Below are positions 34,184 to 42,565 of a DNA stretch of 64,000 nt, piece by piece; positions within the stretch are counted from its first letter, which is position 1, and every line of letters begins with the position of its first letter. Location of the stretch: assembly GCA_022763485.1 (NCBI GenBank), contig JALEGX010000161.1:1-64000 (forward strand), written 5' to 3'. The position numbers and the translations under genes were made by a program. This stretch comes from Paracoccaceae bacterium. GTDB taxonomy: Bacteria; Pseudomonadota; Alphaproteobacteria; Rhodobacterales; Rhodobacteraceae. The notes below the pieces were generated by a model. The model searched no databases. It saw only the letters and a list, made by a program, of their open reading frames with translations, and was not told the DNA's origin.

Positions 34184-36199
34184 TCAGGCCTTTCGGATCA
34201 GAGCATCCACCGCGACCGCGCGGTCGGGGGTGCAGAGCAGAGGGTTGACTTCAACTTCGCCGACGCTGTCGGCATTGGCAATTACGTAATCCTGGATCGC
34301 GGTGACGGCGGCGGCCACAGCATCCATGTCGACGCCCGGCTTGCCACGATACCCGGCCAAAACCGGCGCGATCTTCAGCTGGCTGAGCGCCGTTTTGATT
34401 TCATCCGCGCTGGCGGGCAGCAGCAACGACGTGGTGTCGCGCAGAACTTCGGTCAGTACGCCACCGGCGCCCAGCGTCAGCACAAAGCCATGCGCCGGAT
34501 CACGGACCACCCCCACCAGCAGCTCGGTCACGGTTCCGGTGATCATCTCCTCGATCAGGATCTCTTCGGTGCCAATCTCTTGCGCCACGAGAACCGCGTC
34601 TTCGGGCTGGATTTCCAGCCGCACGGCGGCGTGTTCGGATTTATGCGCCAGACCCACGCCTTTGATCGCAAAGGGCGGACGCAGTTCAGCGGCGGCTTGG
34701 GCCACGGCATCCGCGCCCGAAACCGAACGGTTCTGCGGCGTGACCAACCCGTGCGCGGCCAGGGCGTCTTTGGATTCAGCTTCGCTGAGCGTGCGCTCGG
34801 CGTCCGCTTCGCCGGGCAGGCATACGGGCGCCTCGGCGGGTTTGCGGATGTTCGACGCGGCCTGGCAGGCAGCCAGCGCCTCGCGCAGACCCATAAAGGG
34901 CACAACGCCGCCCTCCATCAGGGTTTGCGCCACGTCTTGCGGCAGCAGCTCGGGCAGGGTGGCGGCAATGCCAAAGCGCGCGCCGGTCTCGGCGCGTACG
35001 GCCAACGCGGCATTGGTGGCGTGCACCCAGTCGGTTGCATCCGTTGTCGGATAATCGACAATCGAGAAGGTCATCGAGATGTTGTCGCCGGTCATGCCCG
35101 ACCATGCCTTGGTCATCGCGGGTTCATCCCGCCAGATATAAGTGTGATAATCCAAGGGGTTATTGAGCGCGACCATCGGACCCAACGCATCGCGCAAATG
35201 GGTTTTCTGGCCGTCGGTCAGCTTGGGGAAGTCCAGCCCTGTGCCCACCGCCATATCGGCGATCAGGCTGGCCTCGCCGCCCGAACAGCTGATCGAAGCG
35301 ATGGCGCCATCGGGCATCGGGCCATAGCAATGCAGCAGTTTCAGGGTTTCCAACAGGTCCGGCAGGGCTTGAACGCGCGGGATGCCCAAGCGGTCCAGAA
35401 AGGCTTGCGCGCCCGCGTCGCTGCCCGCGAGGGACGCGGTGTGCGATACGGTTGCTTGCTGCGCCTGCTCGGACGCGCCGACCTTCAGCGCAACCAGAGG
35501 CACACCTTTTTCCCAAGCCTTGGCGGCCAAAGCCTCCCAATCACGCAGGTCCTTGAACCCTTCGATATGCAAGCCGATGGCTGTCACGCGCGGGTCGTCC
35601 AGCAGGCTGGCGGCGATTTCGGCCTGGGTGGTCTGGGCCATGTTGCCGCAGGTCACCACATAGGCGATGGGCAGGCCACGCGCCTGCATGGTCAGGTTGA
35701 TCGCGATGTTCGAGCTTTGCGTCAGGATCGCAACGCCCTTTTCCACACGGGTGCAGCCGTGCTGGTCAGGCCAAAGCAAAGCGCCGTCCAACCCGTTCAC
35801 GAAGCCATAGCAGTTGGGACCCAGGATCGGCATTTCGCCAGCAGCGGCAACCAGTTGCGCCTGCAGATCATCGCCCGCATCGTCCTCGGCGGCCGCTTCG
35901 GAAAAGCCGCTGGCAAAACAGACAGCGCCGCCCGCGCCCATCTGGGACAGGGCAGCGACGGCCTCGATCGTGGCGTGGCGGTTGATGCCGATGAAAACAG
36001 CATCGGGGGCGCTTGGCAGGTCTTCGATCGTCTGGAAAACCGCGTGGCCCGAAATCACATCGGCCTTGGGATGCACGGGCCAGATGGCGCCTTCGTATTC
36101 CAGCCGTTCGCACTGGCGAATAACCTGTTGGCACCAGGCGCCGCCACCGATCACGGCGATGGATTTAGGCTGAAAGAGGCGTGTGAGAGTCTTGGTCAT
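34184..36199 (-). CDS. NDP-forming acyl-CoA synthetase, probable gamma-butyrobetaine/carnitine CoA ligase
   Basis: A 671-residue fusion of the alpha (CoA-binding) and beta (ATP-grasp) parts of the ADP-forming acetyl-CoA synthetase superfamily. Residues 1-120 form the CoA-binding Rossmann domain (SIAVIGGGAWCQQVIRQCERL), the middle contains VSHTASLAGSDAGAQAF with the phospho-accepting His, and the C-terminal ATP-grasp runs from about 440 (LPGEADAERTLSEAESKDAL) to the end (EVEVNPLLCTPDRAVAVDAL). It lies between the CaiA-like and CaiD-like genes, so it probably activates gamma-butyrobetaine, crotonobetaine or carnitine. Substrate is inferred from context only. Confidence 0.75.
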   Translation of the reverse strand: MTKTLTRLFQPKSIAVIGGGAWCQQVIRQCERLEYEGAIWPVHPKADVISGHAVFQTIEDLPSAPDAVFIGINRHATIEAVAALSQMGAGGAVCFASGFSEAAAEDDAGDDLQAQLVAAAGEMPILGPNCYGFVNGLDGALLWPDQHGCTRVEKGVAILTQSSNIAINLTMQARGLPIAYVVTCGNMAQTTQAEIAASLLDDPRVTAIGLHIEGFKDLRDWEALAAKAWEKGVPLVALKVGASEQAQQATVSHTASLAGSDAGAQAFLDRLGIPRVQALPDLLETLKLLHCYGPMPDGAIASISCSGGEASLIADMAVGTGLDFPKLTDGQKTHLRDALGPMVALNNPLDYHTYIWRDEPAMTKAWSGMTGDNISMTFSIVDYPTTDATDWVHATNAALAVRAETGARFGIAATLPELLPQDVAQTLMEGGVVPFMGLREALAACQAASNIRKPAEAPVCLPGEADAERTLSEAESKDALAAHGLVTPQNRSVSGADAVAQAAAELRPPFAIKGVGLAHKSEHAAVRLEIQPEDAVLVAQEIGTEEILIEEMITGTVTELLVGVVRDPAHGFVLTLGAGGVLTEVLRDTTSLLLPASADEIKTALSQLKIAPVLAGYRGKPGVDMDAVAAAVTAIQDYVIANADSVGEVEVNPLLCTPDRAVAVDALIRKA

Positions 36200-36274
36200 G
36201 GATGGCCCGCAAGAGAAGTGATGGGGACGGTCCCGGCGGCGCGGATGGCTTGCATGGTTGAGAGCAAAAGCGCA

Positions 36275-36297
36275 GGCGCATCATGGGAGGATGCGCC
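36275..36297 (-). terminator. Hairpin between the CaiA-like and acyl-CoA synthetase genes
   Basis: GGCGCATC (36275-36282) and GATGCGCC (36290-36297) form an 8-bp stem with a 7-nt loop, 16 nt beyond the stop of the dehydrogenase gene on the minus strand and followed on that strand by TGCGCTTTTG. It may partly end transcription within the operon. Confidence 0.45.
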
Positions 36298-36312
36298 GCC
36301 GGGAAGCCAGTC

Positions 36313-37473
36313 TTAAGCGCCGAGCGGGCGCAGAAGGTCGCGCGAAATGATGTGACGCTGGATTTCCGAGGTGCCATCCCAGATGCGCTCGACACGGGCA
36401 TCGCGCCAGAACCGTTCGATCGGGAAATCATCCATCAGCCCCATGCCGCCAAAGATCTGCAGCGTGGTGTCGGTCACCCGCGCCAGCGCCTCGGAGGCGT
36501 AGAGCTTGGCCGAAGCGATTTCGCGGTTGGACGGCAGGTTCTGGTCCAGACGCCATGCCGCCGCAAGGGTCAGCCAGTCCGCGGCATCAATCTCGGTGAT
36601 CATGTCGGCGATCTGGAAGCCCACACCCTGGAACTTGCCAATCGGCTGACCGAACTGTTTGCGCTCTGCCGAGTAGTTCAGCGCGTAGTCGAAGCAGCGG
36701 CGTGCACGCCCGACCGAGAAGGCCGCGACGGTCAGACGGGTGGCATAGAGCCATTCGTTCATCACCGCGAACCCACCGTCGATTTCGCCCAGCACCTGCG
36801 CATCGGGCAGACGGCAATCGTCGAACGACAGGATGTAGTTCTTGTAGCCCTTGTGGCTGACGGAATTGTAGCCTTCGCGCACGTCGAAACCGGGGGTGCC
36901 ACGGTCAACCAGGAAGGTGGTGATGCGCTTTTTGGGGCCTTTCGGGGTCTCATCCACACCGGTAGCGATGAAGACGATGAAGAAATCCGCGTGCTCTGCA
37001 CCCGAGATGAAGTGCTTGGAGCCGTTGATGACCCAATCGCCACCGTCCCGCACAGCTTGGCATTTCATGCCACGCACGTCCGAACCCGCGTCCGGTTCGG
37101 TCATTGCCAGCGCGTCCATTTTCTCACCCCGCACGGCAGGCAGCAGATAGCGTTCGCGCTGTTCGTCGTTACAGGCCATCAGGATGTTCTGCGGACGACC
37201 AAAGAAATGGGTCAGCGCCATCGAGCCACGGCCCAGTTCACGTTCAACCAGCGTGAAGTCCAGATGCGACAGGCCCGCACCGCCCACTTCCTCGGGGAAG
37301 TTGCAGGCATAGAAGCCCAGGTCGATACACTTCTGCTTGATCTCTTCACCCAGCTCATGGGGCACCTGGCCGGTCCGTTCAACTTCGGCTTCGTGGGGGT
37401 AAATCTCGTTCTCCACAAAACTGCGGACGGTCGAGACGATCATCTCTTGTTCTTCGCTCAGGCCAAAGTGCAT
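36313..37473 (-). CDS. Acyl-CoA dehydrogenase, CaiA-like (gamma-butyrobetainyl-CoA dehydrogenase)
   Basis: ATG 37473 is chosen because GGAG lies 8 nt upstream and MHFGLSEEQEMIVSTVRSF is the usual start; a TTG at 37500 would add nine residues. The 386-residue flavoprotein has the ACAD signatures ALAMTEPDAGSDVRGMKCQA and QIFGGMGLMDDFPIERFWRDARVERIWDGTSEIQ, the latter close to CaiA. It would interconvert gamma-butyrobetainyl-CoA and crotonobetainyl-CoA, passing electrons to ETF. First gene of the minus-strand group and divergent from a GlxA-type AraC regulator at 37585. Confidence 0.78.
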   Translation of the reverse strand: MHFGLSEEQEMIVSTVRSFVENEIYPHEAEVERTGQVPHELGEEIKQKCIDLGFYACNFPEEVGGAGLSHLDFTLVERELGRGSMALTHFFGRPQNILMACNDEQRERYLLPAVRGEKMDALAMTEPDAGSDVRGMKCQAVRDGGDWVINGSKHFISGAEHADFFIVFIATGVDETPKGPKKRITTFLVDRGTPGFDVREGYNSVSHKGYKNYILSFDDCRLPDAQVLGEIDGGFAVMNEWLYATRLTVAAFSVGRARRCFDYALNYSAERKQFGQPIGKFQGVGFQIADMITEIDAADWLTLAAAWRLDQNLPSNREIASAKLYASEALARVTDTTLQIFGGMGLMDDFPIERFWRDARVERIWDGTSEIQRHIISRDLLRPLGA

Positions 37474-37584
37474 CTGGAGATCTCCAATTGAGGGTTTCAA
37501 GCGAGGAAATCTGATCTTGCGCGGCTCCGGCGTGCAGAATTAGATGTTCATCATGCACGATTGGAGAAAATATGCAGGTGATAC

Positions 37585-38496
37585 ATGATTTTTGATTTCC
37601 TGCTCTTCGACAACTTCTCGAACCACTGCCTGGCGAACACGGTGGAACCGCTTCGCGCGGCCAACATGCTGTCGGGCAAACAGCTGTATGCCTGGCGATT
37701 CCTGACGCTGGATGGCACGCCCGCCACCAGTTCCAGCGGGATGCAGGTCACGCCGCAGGACGCGTTGGCCAACACACAGGGCGATCTGCTGGCCATCATG
37801 CCCTCTTATGGGTTTCGCGCCATCGACGGGCCGGAAATCACCACTCAGTTACGTCGCGCGGCGCGCCACTACCGCAAGCTGGCGGGGCTGGACACAGGCA
37901 GCTGGCTGTTGGCTCGGGCCGGGCTGCTGGAGGGATACACCGCAACGATCCATTGGGAAGAGCTGTCCAGCTTCGCGGAAGAATTCCCCGACATCGAAGT
38001 GAAACGCGAACGGTTCGTTCTGGACGGGGATCGCATCACCTGTTCCGGGGCCATGGCTGCATTTGACCTGACGATGCACCTGATCTCGGAGGCGCATGGA
38101 ACGATGCTCGCCATAGAAGTCGCGCAGCTGTTCATGACCCGGGATTCGGCGCGCTCGCACGCGTCAGACCAGAGAGTGGGCAGCAAATCGGTCAATCGCG
38201 CCATTTCGCTCATGCAAGAGAACCTGGAGCATCCCCTGCCGATCGCGGCCGTCGCCAGACATGTCGGATGTTCGCAGAAGACACTTGAAACGCGCATGAA
38301 GGCGGAACTGGATGCGGGACCGCAGGCGGTTTACCAGCGGCTGCGCCTGAACCTTGCGCGCAAGCTGGTCGCTGAGACCGATCAGAGCGTGTCCGAAATT
38401 GCCGGGCGCTGCGGTTATGAAAATGCCAGCGCCATGACCCGTGCCTTCAAGCGCGAGTTCAGCATCACCCCACGCGACTTGCGCAACAAGGGCTAG
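37585..38496 (+). CDS. GlxA-type AraC regulator (GATase1-like domain), CdhR-like
   Basis: A 303-residue regulator. Residues 1-190 form a DJ-1/PfpI amidotransferase-like sensor (FDFLLFDNFSNHCLANTVEPLRAANML), and the C-terminal part has two AraC HTHs (PIAAVARHVGCSQKTLETRMKAEL, VSEIAGRCGYENASAMTRAFKREF). The start of the open frame lies 111 bp from the divergent CaiA-like gene. This architecture matches CdhR and GbdR, which control carnitine and betaine catabolism in Pseudomonas, so a carnitine-responsive role is likely. Confidence 0.82.
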   Translation: MIFDFLLFDNFSNHCLANTVEPLRAANMLSGKQLYAWRFLTLDGTPATSSSGMQVTPQDALANTQGDLLAIMPSYGFRAIDGPEITTQLRRAARHYRKLAGLDTGSWLLARAGLLEGYTATIHWEELSSFAEEFPDIEVKRERFVLDGDRITCSGAMAAFDLTMHLISEAHGTMLAIEVAQLFMTRDSARSHASDQRVGSKSVNRAISLMQENLEHPLPIAAVARHVGCSQKTLETRMKAELDAGPQAVYQRLRLNLARKLVAETDQSVSEIAGRCGYENASAMTRAFKREFSITPRDLRNKG

Positions 38497-38524
38497 GTGC
38501 TGTGCTGCCTTGCAAGCCGCAACA

Positions 38525-39475
38525 TCAGGCCCGGCCCTTGCGAATGTCGCGGAAGGTTGCGCCGAACTCTGCCGCAAAGGACCGGCCCAGGGAAGAGGCC
38601 GAGGAGAACCCGCAGCGCAGAGCAATCTGTTCAACCGTCTGCTGGGTTTCCAGCGCCAGATGACGGGCGCGTTGCAGCCGAAACAGCTTGTAATACCGAC
38701 CGGGGGTCATCCCCAGCTCACGCTGGAAGGTTCGGTTCAGCGTGCGTTCCGACATTGAAACCTTGTCTGCCAGCTCAAACGTGGTCAGCGGGGTTTCAAT
38801 GTTCTCTGTCATCACGTTGATGGCTTGCAGCAGCTTCGGGGACCCCGTTTCACGCAGCTTGTCTGCGCCGCGCTGAATGTCCGTCTGTCGCTCCGGGTCA
38901 TAGACAAACATGGTGGATGCGTCGAAGGCCGCCGCCGACCCGAACAGCGACTGGATCTGGTCCAGCGTCATGTCCAGCGTCGTGCTGGCCCCGCCACAGG
39001 TCACATAGCGACCCGAGCGGACAAACCGCGCCTGCGACACCTCCACCTTGGGAAAGCTCTCCTCAAACGCGTCCAGTTCCTGCCAGTGGATGGTGGCGGA
39101 CTGCCCGTCCAGCAGCCCGGCCGAGGCCAGCAACCATGCCCCGGTGTCGACCGCGATGACCTGTGCGGCGTTTCGGGACGCGACGCGCAAGGCAGAGGAC
39201 AGGCCCGGACCCGTCTGCTCGCGCATCCTGTAGCCCGACACGATCACCAGTCTGCGCCTCTTTCGGGTCGGGTCAAAGACGCTATCGGGCGTGATCTGGA
39301 TGCCGCTGGAACTGGTGACAGGTGCGCCGTCCAGGGTCGAAATCTGCCATGACAATTCGGCACCATTTGCGCGCAGCTTCACGTCCCGCAGCGGCTCCAA
39401 CGCGTTCGCCAGGACCATGTTGGAAAAGCCGCTGAACAGCAGAAACTCGAACTTTTGGCTGAAACTTGACGACAT
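38525..39475 (-). CDS. GlxA-type AraC regulator (GATase1-like domain), second copy
   Basis: ATG 39475 is used; the longer frame to 39712 runs over the start of the opposite-strand aacS-like gene. The 316-residue protein has the same build as the product of the gene at 37585 (FEFLLFSGFSNMVLANALEPLRDVKL then HTHs TTFELADKVSMSERTLNRTFQREL and VEQIALRCGFSSASSLGRSFAAEF). The two share an opening F-LLF--FSN---ANA-EPLR and are convergent, with 28 bp between their ends. It is divergent from the acetoacetyl-CoA synthetase and carnitine dehydrogenase operon across 111 bp and is its probable activator. Confidence 0.83.
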   Translation of the reverse strand: MSSSFSQKFEFLLFSGFSNMVLANALEPLRDVKLRANGAELSWQISTLDGAPVTSSSGIQITPDSVFDPTRKRRRLVIVSGYRMREQTGPGLSSALRVASRNAAQVIAVDTGAWLLASAGLLDGQSATIHWQELDAFEESFPKVEVSQARFVRSGRYVTCGGASTTLDMTLDQIQSLFGSAAAFDASTMFVYDPERQTDIQRGADKLRETGSPKLLQAINVMTENIETPLTTFELADKVSMSERTLNRTFQRELGMTPGRYYKLFRLQRARHLALETQQTVEQIALRCGFSSASSLGRSFAAEFGATFRDIRKGRA

Positions 39476-39586
39476 TTGGATATTAGATGGCGAAAATTGT
39501 CGATATGCAAGTGCAATCGCTCCCCTAGGGTCACGCCATTCGGCCTTGAGTCGATCTCCCCTCAGTTGAAGACAGAGCCAACCCTG

Positions 39587-41533
39587 ATGAGCGAACCCCA
39601 AGTCCTCTGGCGCCCTGACGCAGATCGCTATGCGCAAACCCGGCTGTCCCGGTTCTGGACCGCCGCCGAAGATCGCGCCGCGCGCCGCTTTGCCGACTAT
39701 CAGGATCTGCACGACTGGTCAGTGCAGAGCGACGGTGACTTCTGGGCGCTGGCCTGGGAGTTCTGCGGCCTGGTGGGCAAGCCCGGCGAAACCGCCCTGC
39801 GGTCGCATGAAGATCCACTGCAGGCCCGGTTTTTCCCCGATGCGCGCCTGAACGTGGTGGAGACGTTTTTGAAGAACGCAGATGACCGCGAAGCGATTGT
39901 CTTTGTCGCCGAAGACGGGCAGCGCATGGTCTGGACCCGGGCACGGCTGAAGCAGGAGGTCACCGAACTGGCCGCCGCCCTGCGCGACGAAGGCGTGGTC
40001 GCGGGCGATCATGTCGTGGGCTATGTCCCCAATATGCCCCAGACCGTGGCCGCGATGCTGGCGACCGCCTCGCTTGGTGCGGTCTGGTCCTCCTGCGCGC
40101 CAGAAAGCGGTCCGGATGTGGTGGTCGATCGGTTTGGTCAGATCGCGCCCAAGCTGATGTTTGCCGCCGATGGCTATCACTATGGCGGCAAGGTCTTCGA
40201 CACCCGTGCCGCAATTGCCGAAGTTGCCGCCCGCGTGCCCACCATCACCAAAACCGTGGTCTGGCCCTTTGCCCATTCGGCGCAGGATCTGCCCGAGGGG
40301 ATGCAGGCTTATGACGCCTTCAAACAGGTCAACGCTCCGGAACTGGTCTGCCAGCCGATGGGGTTCCGCGATCCGCTTTACGTGATGTTTTCCTCTGGCA
40401 CGACGGGCAAGCCCAAATGCATCGAACATTCCGGCGGCGGCACGTTGCTGCGGCTCTTGGTGGAACACCAGCTGCACAGCGATGTGCGCGCCGGTGATCG
40501 CCTGTTCTACTACACCACCTGCAACTGGATGATGTGGAACTGGCAGGTTGCGGCGCTGGCGTCCGAGGCGACCATCGTACTGTATGACGGAAACCCGATG
40601 TATCCCGGCATGTCGCGCCTGTTTGACCTGGCCCAGTCAGAGCGGCTGACACATCTGGGTGTCTCGGCCAAATTCATTGATGCGACGCTGAAGCGCCGCA
40701 CCCGTCCGATTGCCAGCCATGATCTGGCCGATCTGCGGGTGGTGCTCTCGACCGGATCCCCGCTGTCGCCGGAAGGGTTTTCCCATGTCTATACCGACTG
40801 GAAGGCGGATGTGCAGCTGGCCTCGATCTGTGGCGGCACCGATATCCTGGGCGCGTTCATCGGTGGGTGTCCGGCGCTACCGGTGCATCGCGGGGAAATT
40901 CCCTGTGCGACGCTGGGACTGGACGTGGCAACGCTGGACGACACCGGCACGCCGATCACGGGCCAAGCGGGCGAGCTGGTCTGCCGCAATGCGCATCCCT
41001 CCATGCCGACGCGGTTCCTGAACGATCCGGACAATGCACGCTATCGGTCGTCCTACTTCGAAACCTACCCGAACATCTGGCGTCAGGGCGATTACACCAT
41101 CCGCACCGAGGCCGGGGGCTTTGTGGTGCTGGGCCGGTCTGATGCCACGCTCAATCCCGGTGGCGTACGGATCGGAACAGCAGAGATCTATCGCCAGCTG
41201 GACAAGGTGGATGAGGTGGCCGAAGCCGTGGTTGTCGGGCAGAGCTACGACAATGATGTGCGGGTCGTTCTGTTCGTCTCGTTGGCCGAAGGCGCCGCGC
41301 TGGACGACGCGCTGACCAGACGCATCAAGACCGGCATCCGCCAGAACGCGTCCCCCCGCCATGTCCCGGCCAAGATCATCGCCGTCGCAGATATCCCGCA
41401 CACCAAATCCGGCAAGATCGCCGAACTGGCCGTGCGCGACGTCGTCAACAATCAACCGGTCCGCAATCTGTCCGGCCTCGCCAATCCGGCAGCGCTCGAC
41501 CTCTTTGCGAACCACCCCGAGCTTACCGCCTGA
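39587..41533 (+). CDS. Acetoacetyl-CoA synthetase
   Basis: ATG 39587 starts the 648-residue AMP-forming ligase; the frame upstream overlaps the divergent promoter. The acetoacetyl-CoA synthetase hallmarks are present: LQARFFPDARLNVVE, YVMFSSGTTGKPKCIEHSGGGTLL (P-loop), CNWMMWNWQVAAL, SICGGTDILGAFIGGCPALPVHRGE and the acetylatable Lys in HTKSGKIAELAV. It converts acetoacetate + ATP + CoA to acetoacetyl-CoA. Its place ahead of the BKACE gene is sensible, since BKACE releases acetoacetate when it cleaves 3-dehydrocarnitine with acetyl-CoA. Confidence 0.9.
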   Translation: MSEPQVLWRPDADRYAQTRLSRFWTAAEDRAARRFADYQDLHDWSVQSDGDFWALAWEFCGLVGKPGETALRSHEDPLQARFFPDARLNVVETFLKNADDREAIVFVAEDGQRMVWTRARLKQEVTELAAALRDEGVVAGDHVVGYVPNMPQTVAAMLATASLGAVWSSCAPESGPDVVVDRFGQIAPKLMFAADGYHYGGKVFDTRAAIAEVAARVPTITKTVVWPFAHSAQDLPEGMQAYDAFKQVNAPELVCQPMGFRDPLYVMFSSGTTGKPKCIEHSGGGTLLRLLVEHQLHSDVRAGDRLFYYTTCNWMMWNWQVAALASEATIVLYDGNPMYPGMSRLFDLAQSERLTHLGVSAKFIDATLKRRTRPIASHDLADLRVVLSTGSPLSPEGFSHVYTDWKADVQLASICGGTDILGAFIGGCPALPVHRGEIPCATLGLDVATLDDTGTPITGQAGELVCRNAHPSMPTRFLNDPDNARYRSSYFETYPNIWRQGDYTIRTEAGGFVVLGRSDATLNPGGVRIGTAEIYRQLDKVDEVAEAVVVGQSYDNDVRVVLFVSLAEGAALDDALTRRIKTGIRQNASPRHVPAKIIAVADIPHTKSGKIAELAVRDVVNNQPVRNLSGLANPAALDLFANHPELTA

Positions 41534-41549
41534 CAAAAGGATCCATGTC

Positions 41550-42467
41550 ATGCCTCTTTCCATGAACCGCGAAGTCTTTATCACCTGCGCCGTCACCGGG
41601 TCCGGTGGCACTCAGGACAAGTCGCCGCACGTCCCGCGCAGCCCCGAGCAGATCGCCAACTCCGCCATCGAGGCTGCCAAAGCGGGCGCAGCCGTCGTGC
41701 ATTGTCACGTGCGCGACCCCGAAACCGGTGCGCCCAGCCGTGATCTGGCGCTCTATCGTGAACTGACCGACCGCATCCGCGACGCCGAGGTCGACGTGGT
41801 TCTGAACCTGACCGCGGGCATGGGCGGTGACATCGTGTTCGGTTCGACCGAAAGCCCCTTCCCCGTGAACGAAGCCGCGACCGACATGATCGGCGCGACC
41901 GAGCGCATGGCCCATATCGCGGAATGCCTGCCCGAGATCTGCACGCTGGACTGCGGCACCATGAACTTTGCCGAAGCCGATTACGTCATGACCAACACGC
42001 CCGGCATGCTGCGCGCCATGGGTCAGATGATGACCGACCTGGGCGTGAAGCCGGAAATCGAAGCCTTTGATACCGGCCACCTGTGGTTCGCGACACAGCT
42101 GGTCAAGGAAGGCATCCTGACCTCGCCCGCGCTGGTGCAGCTCTGCATGGGTGTGCCGTGGGGGGCGCCGAATGACCTGAACACCTTCATGGCGATGGTC
42201 AACAACGTGCCATCGGACTGGACCTGGTCGGCGTTCAGCCTGGGCCGGGACCAGATGCCTTATGCCGCGGCTTCGGTGCTGGCGGGCGGCAACATCCGTG
42301 TGGGCCTTGAGGACAACCTGTTCCTGGACAAGGGCGTGCTGGCGACCAACGCACAGCTGGTCGAACGCGCGGTGACCGTGGTGGAGAACATGGGCGCCAA
42401 GATCATCGGTCCCGACGCGGTGCGCGAAAAACTGGGCCTGACCAAACGCGCACCGGTGGCGAAGTAA
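41550..42467 (+). CDS. BKACE (DUF849) beta-keto acid cleavage enzyme, probable dehydrocarnitine type
   Basis: ATG 41550 has AAAGGA 8 nt upstream; the product has 305 residues. BKACE features: ITCAVTGSGGTQDKSPHVPRSPEQIA at the start, the Zn-binding VVHCHVRDPETG, DTGHLWFA and the C-terminal NIRVGLEDNLFLDKG. Members condense a beta-keto acid with acetyl-CoA to yield acetoacetate and a new CoA ester. With carnitine dehydrogenase encoded next to it, the likely reaction is 3-dehydrocarnitine + acetyl-CoA to betainyl-CoA + acetoacetate. Specificity is set by context; other beta-keto acids are possible. Confidence 0.85.
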   Translation: MPLSMNREVFITCAVTGSGGTQDKSPHVPRSPEQIANSAIEAAKAGAAVVHCHVRDPETGAPSRDLALYRELTDRIRDAEVDVVLNLTAGMGGDIVFGSTESPFPVNEAATDMIGATERMAHIAECLPEICTLDCGTMNFAEADYVMTNTPGMLRAMGQMMTDLGVKPEIEAFDTGHLWFATQLVKEGILTSPALVQLCMGVPWGAPNDLNTFMAMVNNVPSDWTWSAFSLGRDQMPYAAASVLAGGNIRVGLEDNLFLDKGVLATNAQLVERAVTVVENMGAKIIGPDAVREKLGLTKRAPVAK

Positions 42468-42481
42468 GCCCTTGAACGAAC

Positions 42482-42530
42482 CGGAGGGATTGGGGGCCAG
42501 CCCCCAAACCCCCGGAGTATTTTCGCCAAG
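42482..42530 (+). repeat. GC-rich intergenic stem-loop followed by GGAGTATTTT
   Basis: TTGGGGG (42490-42496), loop, CCCCCAA (42501-42507), flanked by CCGGAGGG and CCCCCGG, then GGAGTATTTTCGCCAAGAAGAAAG. The stem plus this tail resembles an intergenic element that I recall as very common in Rhodobacteraceae genomes. Here it lies between the BKACE and carnitine dehydrogenase genes and could cause partial termination. Confidence 0.5.
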
Positions 42531-42565
42531 AAGAAAGACCCTTGGCTGCTCTGGAGAATGACGTC

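Noticed and set aside
34076..36316. 746-codon plus-strand ORF opposite the NDP-forming acyl-CoA synthetase
   Set aside because: Arg/His/Gln-rich composition typical of antisense reading, no family features, and the minus strand clearly encodes a complete enzyme.
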